Below are positions 32,165 to 38,207 of a stretch of DNA of 38,207 nt, piece after piece. The stretch is taken from NCBI GenBank assembly GCA_030065935.1, contig JASJCP010000036.1, positions 1 through 38,207 of the forward strand. The letters are read 5' to 3'. The DNA comes from Xenococcaceae cyanobacterium MO_167.B27. Its GTDB lineage: Bacteria > Cyanobacteriota > Cyanobacteriia > Cyanobacteriales > Xenococcaceae. A program made the position numbers and the translations under genes. The notes under the pieces were generated by a model, which saw only the letters and a list, made by a program, of their open reading frames with translations, had not been told where the DNA came from and did not search any database. Within the stretch, counting starts at the first letter, position 1, and the number at the start of each line of letters is the position of its first letter.

Positions 32165-35100
32165 ATGATTGACCCTGAAATTCACGACCAAACCTATCAA
32201 TTTTTCCTTGAAGAAGCTCCAGAACTTTTACAGATACTTGAAACAGGTTTACTAACGTTAAGACAGGAGCGTAGCCCTGGAATAATTCACGACCTGATGC
32301 GTGCTGCTCACTCAATTAAGGGCGGTGCTGCTACTGTGGGGCTAGAACCAATAAAAATCATAGCTCATCGCTTAGAAAGTATCTTTAGGGCTCTTTACAG
32401 TGACACAGTAGAAATAGACGCTGAGTTAGAAAGTTTACTGCTAGAAGCTTATGACTGCTTAAAAGAGCCACTACAACAACAGATTAGTGAAGGGAGCTTC
32501 GATCCAGAGTCTGCTTTAACTGCTGCTGAACTTATCTTTGTCCAAATTGAACCAAGATTAGGAGATGCTTTAAAAGAGGCTAACAACTATATTCCTAGCT
32601 CCACAGATTTGGGAGTAGATATGCTCTCATCTATCTTTGAAGTAGATGTTGCTCAGGGAATCGAACGCTTGGCTATGGTGGTAGCTAATCCGCGAAACTA
32701 CGAAGTAGAAGGAGAATTACGTTCCCAAGCTGAAGTTTTCGCGGGATTTGCCGATATTTTGGATTTGCCTGGCTTTGGTGCGATCGCAAAAACTGTAATT
32801 GCTGCTATTGATGCTAATCCTGACCAAGTTTTACAAATACTTCCTTTAGCCTTAGCTGACTTCCAGGCTGCCAAAGAAACAGTGCTGGCAGGAGATCATA
32901 CTCAAGGTGGTAGCCCTTCTCCTGCTTTACTAGCATTCTCAGAAGCTACTAAACAAGAGCAGATTGACGAAGTCAAACCCGCTTCCATGGACGCTCAGGG
33001 GAGTACCATCGACCTCACTCTGACTATTCCTCAAGCTCCACCATTAAGCGAAACACTAGAAGCCCCTTCTTTAGATAATTTAGATAATTTAGATAATTTA
33101 GATAATTTAGATAATATTGAAAATTCTTTAGATGACCTAGAGAGTTTCTTATCCGAAAGTGGTTCCCAAACAGATACAATAGCAACTCTAGAAGTTCCTC
33201 CAGAGGCTATGATAATTGCTCCTGACCTAGAACTAGAAGCAATAGAAACTTCTTGGGAAGAAGTAAAAGAGCAGAACTTACCAGAACTAGACCTAAAAGA
33301 AGAAGTGACTAGTTTAGTCAGATCTCAGTCATCTGGGCTAAGTCATCAACCCAAAACTCAGGATAATGAATTTTCTCAACAAGCCTCTGTTGAAGAAAAA
33401 CCAACCCAGAAAAACCGTCCTAGCTACCCAACTAAATTAAGTTCTAATACCAACTTGAAAGTAAGAGTTGATTTAGATCGGTTGGAAAGAATGAATAATT
33501 TGGTGGGAGAATTGGTCATTAATCGCAGTAGTATGGCACTACAGCACGAACAGCTAAAGGGGATTTTGCGAAAACTTCAGCAGCGATTGGATCAACTTCA
33601 TAACCTGACTGGTCAATTTCAGGGACTATCAGACCAAATGATAGTAGCACCAATCAACTCCGCACTACAAAGTCAATACCCATCCTCCCCTCTAACCTCC
33701 AAAGTCCCTGGATTAGATGACATTGAAGAGCTAACAACTTTTGATTCCCTAGAAATGGACCGCTATGGGAATATGCACTCCTCACTACAGGGAGTACTCG
33801 AAGAAATGATGCAGTTGGAAGAAGTAGCTGAGGATGTCGCCCTCTTGACTAGACAGTCAGATCGTACAATTAAGCAGCAACAACAAACCCTGACTAAATT
33901 GCGGGACGAACTAATGTGGGCGCGGATGCTACCTCTAGAAACAGTGCTTAAGCATTTTCCCCGTGGTTTGCGAGATTTATCGCTTAAATACAACAAACCC
34001 GTTAACTTGAAAATGACCGGAACTGAAATTTTAGTGGATAAAGGCATCCTAGAAAAACTCCACGACCCCCTATTGCACCTACTCCGTAATGCTTTCGATC
34101 ACGGTATAGAATCCCCAGAAAATAGGAGCAGACAGGGCAAATCAGAAACAGGTACTATAGAAATCCGCGCTGCTCATCAAGGCAATAACACTCTGATTGA
34201 AATTAGTGATGATGGTCAAGGTATAGATTTAGAAAAGATTGCTCAACGGGCAATAGAGCGAGGCTGGTTATCATTTGAGACACTAGCAGAAACTAGCAGA
34301 GAGGAATTATTAGATTTTATTTTTGAACCTGGATTCTCTACAGCAGATAAGGTTAGCGAATTATCTGGAAGGGGTGTCGGGCTAGATGTTGTCCGTTCTC
34401 AACTGCAAGAAGTCAAAGGCACTGTAAAAGTAACCTCTTCCCCAGGAATGGGAACAACCTTTACTCTCAGTCTGCCATTAACACTAACTATCGCCAAATT
34501 CTTGGTCTGCTCCGTCGAAACAACATTGGTGACTATACCTGCTGCTAGTATTAAAGAAATTATTGAGCCTAAAACTGACCGAACTAGGCAAATAGGAGAC
34601 CAACGGGTTTTATCCTGGCGAGAAGAACTGCTCCCTGTTTATCGACTATCAGATTTATTAGAATATCAATACCCTATAACTGTAAATCCGAAGAGTAAAA
34701 ATTTTATTAATGTATCAGCCTCAGAATCAGGGGAACTACCGATTTTGATCATTGAGGGAGAAGAACAAAATTTTGCTCTAGAAATAGAAGGTTATGGTAA
34801 TGAACAAGAACTAGTAATTAAACCTTTGGGAGAAGCACTCACCACTCCTAACTATATTTACGGTTGTACTGTCTTAGGTGATGGCAGTTTGATTCCTGCT
34901 ATTAATGCTGATCATCTACTCAATTATGTGCGAGAGCAAAAACAAGCCATTACAGCTACTCGAAAGAGTCTGACTGCTTCAACTACCAAAGGCAATACCA
35001 ACCAAAATTCATTAACAACCACAGCTAAAACTGTTCGAGTTCCTACAATATTAGTGGTGGATGACTCTGCTATGATGCGACGAACCCTAGCTTTAACCTT

Positions 35101-35440
35101 ACAAAAAGTTGGCTATCGAGTGTTGCAAGCAAGAGATGGTTGGGAAGCGATAGAACTATTACAACAAAACCCCCAGGTTCAGTTGATTGTTAGTGACCTC
35201 GAAATGCCTAACTTAAATGGTTTTGAGTTCTTAAATCAACTACGCCAAGAACCTGGATTATCTCAAATCCCAGTAGTTATGCTCACATCCCGTAGCAACA
35301 ATAAACATCACCAGTTAGCAATGCACTTAGGGGCTACTGCTTACTTAACTAAGCCTTATATTGAGCAAGAATTTCTTGCTGTACTCAAAACCATCATTGA
35401 TCGGAAGCAAAATACACCTTCCTTGCCTTATACAGCTTAG
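32165..35440 (+). CDS. pilL: CheA-type hybrid histidine kinase with C-terminal receiver (PilL-like)
   Basis: From the ATG at 32165 (MIDPEIHDQT) the protein has 1091 residues; an earlier TTG frame start is unlikely. Domains: HPt with phospho-accepting H49 in AAHSIKGG, an acidic linker with an LDN repeat, the P3 dimerisation helices (RLERMNNLVGELVINR), the P4 kinase domain (N box LLRNAFDHGIE, G1 DDGQGID, G2 GRGVGLDVV), the CheW-like P5 domain, and a C-terminal receiver (VVDDSAMMRR and VSDLEMPNLNG with the phospho-acceptor Asp). It should phosphorylate PilG and PilH and regulate type IV pilus activity. It ends the pil operon 75 bases after pilJ; a TnpB relic begins just behind its stop. Confidence 0.93.
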   Translation: MIDPEIHDQTYQFFLEEAPELLQILETGLLTLRQERSPGIIHDLMRAAHSIKGGAATVGLEPIKIIAHRLESIFRALYSDTVEIDAELESLLLEAYDCLKEPLQQQISEGSFDPESALTAAELIFVQIEPRLGDALKEANNYIPSSTDLGVDMLSSIFEVDVAQGIERLAMVVANPRNYEVEGELRSQAEVFAGFADILDLPGFGAIAKTVIAAIDANPDQVLQILPLALADFQAAKETVLAGDHTQGGSPSPALLAFSEATKQEQIDEVKPASMDAQGSTIDLTLTIPQAPPLSETLEAPSLDNLDNLDNLDNLDNIENSLDDLESFLSESGSQTDTIATLEVPPEAMIIAPDLELEAIETSWEEVKEQNLPELDLKEEVTSLVRSQSSGLSHQPKTQDNEFSQQASVEEKPTQKNRPSYPTKLSSNTNLKVRVDLDRLERMNNLVGELVINRSSMALQHEQLKGILRKLQQRLDQLHNLTGQFQGLSDQMIVAPINSALQSQYPSSPLTSKVPGLDDIEELTTFDSLEMDRYGNMHSSLQGVLEEMMQLEEVAEDVALLTRQSDRTIKQQQQTLTKLRDELMWARMLPLETVLKHFPRGLRDLSLKYNKPVNLKMTGTEILVDKGILEKLHDPLLHLLRNAFDHGIESPENRSRQGKSETGTIEIRAAHQGNNTLIEISDDGQGIDLEKIAQRAIERGWLSFETLAETSREELLDFIFEPGFSTADKVSELSGRGVGLDVVRSQLQEVKGTVKVTSSPGMGTTFTLSLPLTLTIAKFLVCSVETTLVTIPAASIKEIIEPKTDRTRQIGDQRVLSWREELLPVYRLSDLLEYQYPITVNPKSKNFINVSASESGELPILIIEGEEQNFALEIEGYGNEQELVIKPLGEALTTPNYIYGCTVLGDGSLIPAINADHLLNYVREQKQAITATRKSLTASTTKGNTNQNSLTTTAKTVRVPTILVVDDSAMMRRTLALTLQKVGYRVLQARDGWEAIELLQQNPQVQLIVSDLEMPNLNGFEFLNQLRQEPGLSQIPVVMLTSRSNNKHHQLAMHLGATAYLTKPYIEQEFLAVLKTIIDRKQNTPSLPYTA
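33071..33115 (+). repeat. Five tandem 9-base units in pilL
   Basis: TTAGATAAT occurs five times without a mismatch, encoding LDN five times (residues LDNLDNLDNLDNLDN), and is followed by similar degenerate units (IEN, SLDDLES). It lies in the acidic linker between HPt and kinase dimerisation domains and is prone to slippage in length. Confidence 0.95.
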
Positions 35441-36002
35441 TTTTCCCAGTAAAGACCATGCTATGAAACTGGCAAGGTGCTTATGTGCGTCTAATGATTG
35501 CATCGCCTATGAAGACTTAAATGTGAGAAATCTAGTCCGTAATCGATCCCCCCAACCCCCCTTATTAAGGGGGGCTAGGGGGGATTCTGATGCTGGTTGG
35601 ACGCAGTTCCGCAACTGGATAGAATATTTCGGGTGGAAGTTTGGCAAGATAACCATTGCTGTTCCACCGCACTACACCAGTCAAGATTGTCCAGCTTCTG
35701 GAACTAGGATTAAAAAATCTCTTTCAACTCGCACCCATGTATGTAAATGCGAGTATATCGAAGATAGAGATGTAGCAGCCAGTATCAACATCCTGAAAAA
35801 AGGATTGAGTACCGTAGGGCATACGGGAAATTACGCCAGTACTGCGGACGGGTTTCCCTCCGCAGGTAACTGGCGGTACGCTTGGGGAGATTTGCCCTCT
35901 AGGCAAGGTTGGAGCGATCCTGTCGGATTACGGCTCCTCGTCGAACCAAGAATCCCTCACCGTGAACGGGTGAGGGAGTGTCAACAACAGTATGATGATT
36001 GA
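35441..36002 (+). pseudogene. tnpB: TnpB C-terminal relic with right end
   Basis: Homology to the TnpB at 16370-17608 starts near 35448 and covers only its last third: IAYEDLNVRNLVRN (Glu present), AVPPHYTSQDC, KKSLSTRTHVCKC and EDRDVAASINIL. The RuvC-I domain is gone. The zinc ribbon is degraded (CPAS and CKC where the relative has CSNC and CVCG). A C-rich palindrome at 35546-35585 replaces the KLAKSIN segment. The right end is well kept: GAACCAAGAAT, a hairpin CCCTCACC (35954-35961) / GGTGAGGG (35969-35976), then AGTGTCAA ending at 35984. So a possible omega RNA end survives without its nuclease. Confidence 0.85.
35546..35585. repeat. C-rich palindromic repeat inside the tnpB relic
   Basis: AT, six C, AA, six C, TTATTAA, six G, CTA, six G, AT: a long near-perfect hairpin. 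This class of C6/G6 palindrome is common in cyanobacterial intergenic DNA. Here it sits in a former coding region and stays in frame with the DAGW motif downstream. Confidence 0.75.
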
Positions 36003-36181
36003 GGAGAGTCGAAGATACTCCCGAGTCTCACAGCGGAAAGCCCGGTGTAAAACATTGGGGAAACAATTTACGCACACGATAATAAAACGGGCAGCCTGGT
36101 AGCCTAGACCGCGAAGCGGTATTTATATCGGGGCGGAAAGGCAACAAGGGCAGTTTTAACTGCCGTAAATATTCTTTTGTT

Positions 36182-36586
36182 TTAGGTATGATGTGGGTCA
36201 TTAATATACTCAATTATTTTAGCAGTACTGACTTTGCCTGTAGTGTCGTAAAAATAAGAATGAGTCCAGAGAGTAGGCAACTTTAAAAGATGTGGAAATT
36301 CTTGCCGAAGATATCTGCTAGAACGTCCTTTAAAAGCTTTAACTATAGAATTTATCGGCGTTTTAGGGTCATGCTCTACAAGAATATGGACGTGATTAGG
36401 AGCAATTTGTAATGCTTCTATTATCCAGCCTTTTTCGTTTGCTACCTCAGTTAAAATTTGACTCAATCTTAGTTTTACATCCCCTACCAATACAGGTTTT
36501 CTTCTTTTGGGTATCCAAACTAGATGAACTGTGGCTGAACCTAATGAATGTTTGTTGTGCCTATATTCCCTAGAATCTTTTTTCAT
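36182..36586 (-). CDS. tnpA: TnpA, IS200/IS605-type Y1 (HUH) transposase
   Basis: A 134-residue single-strand transposase. HUH metal-binding motif in APNHVHILVE (H65, H67), nucleophile Tyr at Y127 in KIIEYIND, and the WTHSYFYDTTGKVS segment between them; N-terminal VHLVWIPKRRKPVL is the standard first strand. All catalytic residues are present and the length is normal for the compact family. It cuts and rejoins single-stranded ends at lagging-strand-type substrates. Transcribed away from tnpB across a 62-base promoter interval. Confidence 0.93.
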   Translation of the reverse strand: MKKDSREYRHNKHSLGSATVHLVWIPKRRKPVLVGDVKLRLSQILTEVANEKGWIIEALQIAPNHVHILVEHDPKTPINSIVKAFKGRSSRYLRQEFPHLLKLPTLWTHSYFYDTTGKVSTAKIIEYINDPHHT

Positions 36587-36591
36587 TTTTG

Positions 36592-36621
36592 TTGACAGAC
36601 TATCACTATATACAGTATTAT
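36592..36621 (+). promoter_or_regulatory. Sigma-70-type promoter of the rightward tnpB
   Basis: TTGACA (36592-36597), 18-base spacer, TATTAT (36616-36621); an alternative TATACA lies inside the spacer. The tnpB ATG is 27 bases after the -10 box, so the leader is about 20 bases with no clear Shine-Dalgarno sequence. Confidence 0.5.
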
Positions 36622-36648
36622 AGTTGAATCAATTATTTTAATTGTTGT

Positions 36649-38169
36649 ATGCGTCGCTCTCATTCCGCTTCATTTATTACCGAGCTACCTCTTATAGTTG
36701 ATAGTAAAATTGAGAAAAAACTATTAGCTAAATTTCAGGCTGGTAGGCAACTTTACAATGCTTGTCTAACCGAAGCGATGGTTAGAATGAATCTGGTAAA
36801 AAATTCCGACCCATATATTAAAGCCAAAAAACTACCCAAAGGGAAAACTAGAACTGCTGCTTTTAAAGAAGCTAGATCGGCTTACCGATATTCGGAATAT
36901 GAGTTACATTCCTACGCTACGCTTACTTCTAATAAATCAAAATGGATAGCTTTAAACATTGATTCCAATACTCAACAAAAATTAGCTACTCGTGCTTTTA
37001 ATGCAAGTGAGAAAGTATTATTAGGTCGTGCCAAAAAAGTGCGATTTAAAGTACCTTCTCGCTTTCGTTCTTTAGAGGGCAAAACTAACAAACAAGGAAT
37101 TAGGTTTAAAGACAATCAATTAGTTTGGGGGAAACTTAAAATTACTCCCATAATTGATTGGTTAAATCCAGTCATTAAACATGGGTTAGATTCCAAGGTT
37201 AAATACGTTCGCATTCTGTGGCGTGAATTGAGAGGCAAGCGGAGTTGGTATGTACAGTTAATTAACGAAGGCTTGCCTTATCAAAAACCTCAAAACTACA
37301 TTTCTGATGGATTGATTGGATTAGATTTAAACATTTCTAATATTGCTTTTGTTGCCGATAATAAAGCAGGATTGCTGCCATTTACTGAGAATGTTTCCAG
37401 TTATCAGAAAGAAATTAAGCTTTTGCAGCGTAAAATGGAACGTTCTCGACGAAACAATAATCTAGATAATTATCATCCAGATATGACCAGTAGGAAGGGA
37501 CGTAAAATAGTTACCAAAAAAGGTAAACCAATCAAAGGTAAACGTCAATGGAACAAGTCCAAAACCTATTTAAAAACAGCAGCTAAAAAACGAGAGTTAG
37601 AACGTAGAAAAACTGCCTATGCTAAGTCTCAGAATCGAAAAATTGTTAACGAAATTTTGCGACATGGAAAACATATTAAAACTGAAAATGTTTCCATAAA
37701 AGGATGGCAAAAGAGATACGGTAAGGCTATTTCCGCTAAATCCCCAGGCTTTGTTCAAGAACAGTTGAGGCGGAAGGCTGAAAGTGCTAACGGCTCATTT
37801 CAAAAGTTCTCGACGAAAAAAACTGCATTGTCCCAAACTCACTTGGATGGGACTCGCATCAAAAAACCTTTATCTCAAAGAGTGCATTACGATGTTACAG
37901 GAATAGTGCCTCATCATAGAGATATATGGAGTAGTTTTTTAGCGAGATACGTTAATCAGGATAAGTTGTCATTGCAAGATGCTCAATCAGAGTATCAAAG
38001 GCTGGAGTCGGTCTTATTGGAGGGGTGGCAACAATATCAACAACTTGCGAGGGTCCTAGGCGAGTCCGAAACCCTGCGATCTGATTTCTCAGTAGAGCAA
38101 GTCTCCATAAAGTTAGGAAATATTAGCCAGATAAACCAAGTAGGGTTAAAAGCTAATGCCAACTCCTAG
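36649..38169 (+). CDS. tnpB: TnpB with catalytic acids but no zinc-ribbon cysteines
   Basis: A 506-residue TnpB, longer than the 412-residue copy. RuvC acids are present: D226 in LIGLDLNIS, E346 in IKTENVSIKGW and D425 in HHRDIWSSF. The zinc-ribbon region between them reads ALSQTHLDGTRIKKPLSQRV and HYDVTGIVPHHRD. The four Cys positions hold other residues (His398, Gly, Tyr/Asp and Thr-like), and the only Cys of the whole protein is C39. The C-terminal about 75 residues (SLQDAQSEYQRL and onward) extend past the usual end. Divergent from tnpA. Probably an active-site-complete nuclease with a metal-free or His-based ribbon. Confidence 0.88.
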   Translation: MRRSHSASFITELPLIVDSKIEKKLLAKFQAGRQLYNACLTEAMVRMNLVKNSDPYIKAKKLPKGKTRTAAFKEARSAYRYSEYELHSYATLTSNKSKWIALNIDSNTQQKLATRAFNASEKVLLGRAKKVRFKVPSRFRSLEGKTNKQGIRFKDNQLVWGKLKITPIIDWLNPVIKHGLDSKVKYVRILWRELRGKRSWYVQLINEGLPYQKPQNYISDGLIGLDLNISNIAFVADNKAGLLPFTENVSSYQKEIKLLQRKMERSRRNNNLDNYHPDMTSRKGRKIVTKKGKPIKGKRQWNKSKTYLKTAAKKRELERRKTAYAKSQNRKIVNEILRHGKHIKTENVSIKGWQKRYGKAISAKSPGFVQEQLRRKAESANGSFQKFSTKKTALSQTHLDGTRIKKPLSQRVHYDVTGIVPHHRDIWSSFLARYVNQDKLSLQDAQSEYQRLESVLLEGWQQYQQLARVLGESETLRSDFSVEQVSIKLGNISQINQVGLKANANS

Positions 38170-38207
38170 CCTGAATCTACCCTTTTCTAAAGGGTAGAGT
38201 GGCTCAA

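Larger units (their letters stand above)
36072..38207. mobile_element. IS605-type element with divergent tnpA and tnpB
   Basis: The left tip follows TTAC (36068-36071) and reads six bases then GATAAT, exactly as in the element at 6746. Left-end hairpins include ACCGC-GAA-GCGGT (36108-36120) and GGCAGTT-TT-AACTGCC (36148-36163). The right end has GAAT (38173-38176), a 9-bp hairpin CTACCCTTT-TCT-AAAGGGTAG (38177-38197), then AGTGGCTCAA ending at 38207, the last base of the window. Size 2136 bases. Both genes are intact, so it is a candidate active element and a possible source of transposase for the TnpB-only copies. Confidence 0.75.

Noticed and set aside
33071-33115. Short tandem repeat in pilL as a regulatory or CRISPR-like array
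   Set aside because: It is an in-frame codon repeat encoding LDN.
35361-35448. TnpB relic starting within the pilL coding region
   Set aside because: The open frame overlaps pilL only by chance; TnpB similarity begins after the pilL stop.
36649-38169. The long TnpB as a Cas12-type effector
   Set aside because: It is divergent from tnpA inside a clear IS605-type element, with no CRISPR array.

Overview
The window reads as chromosomal DNA of an AT-rich cyanobacterium. Evidence: frequent HIP1-type GCGATCGC octamers, a ferrochelatase carrying a C-terminal chlorophyll-binding-type helix, a CcmM-like beta-helix protein, a Mo_nitro_C-family protein, a PATAN-type response regulator heading a Pil chemotaxis-like operon, and many TnpB-only insertion sequences. 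A large-genome colonial lineage such as the Pleurocapsales is plausible, but the sequence does not prove it.

Layout. 1-105 is the 3' end (domains V and VI) of a group II intron. 222-1788: slipin and pdxH. 1861-2729: an insertion-sequence relic abutting a foreign-looking methyltransferase. 3116-5976: a small membrane protein, a gamma-glutamyltransferase and an SDR protein lacking the catalytic Tyr. 5977-8051: a gene graveyard with two truncated gene fragments, one split by a TnpB-only element. 8133-13437: lpxD, a membrane glycosyltransferase, an IS-derived miniature element, hemH and a methyltransferase. 13509-17720: yqeG-like phosphatase, decayed IS DNA, a purine-type permease whose start codon lies inside the right end of a TnpB element, and that element. 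17854-19962: 60-bp hairpin repeats around acylphosphatase and a frameshifted Ser/Thr kinase. 20099-24466: a polysaccharide polymerase, a lipoprotein glycosidase and a sulfotransferase, probably a small sulfated-exopolysaccharide locus. 24670-24825: an unannotated 51-residue ORF. 25613-35440: a zinc-ligand-less gamma-carbonic-anhydrase homologue followed by pilG, a Mo_nitro_C protein, pilH, pilI, pilJ and pilL. 35441-38207: a TnpB relic and an apparently complete IS605-type element (tnpA and tnpB divergent) whose right end coincides with the end of the window.

How it works together. The pil genes form a complete chemotaxis-like pathway (MCP receptor, CheW adaptor, CheA kinase with its own receiver, two response regulators) of the kind that controls type IV pili. 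The polymerase, glycosidase and sulfotransferase can be read as one exopolysaccharide unit. The strongest theme is invasion by IS200/IS605-type DNA. Two elements have ends of the form TTAC-N6-GATAAT (left), and four loci share a right end of GAAT, hairpin, then TCAA. IS ends have supplied the start codon of one gene and apparently the stop codons of two others. Small palindromes have also been inserted into at least four coding regions, sometimes in frame and once with an apparent frameshift.

No tRNA, rRNA or CRISPR array was seen. All family assignments are by motif reading; no database search was run.
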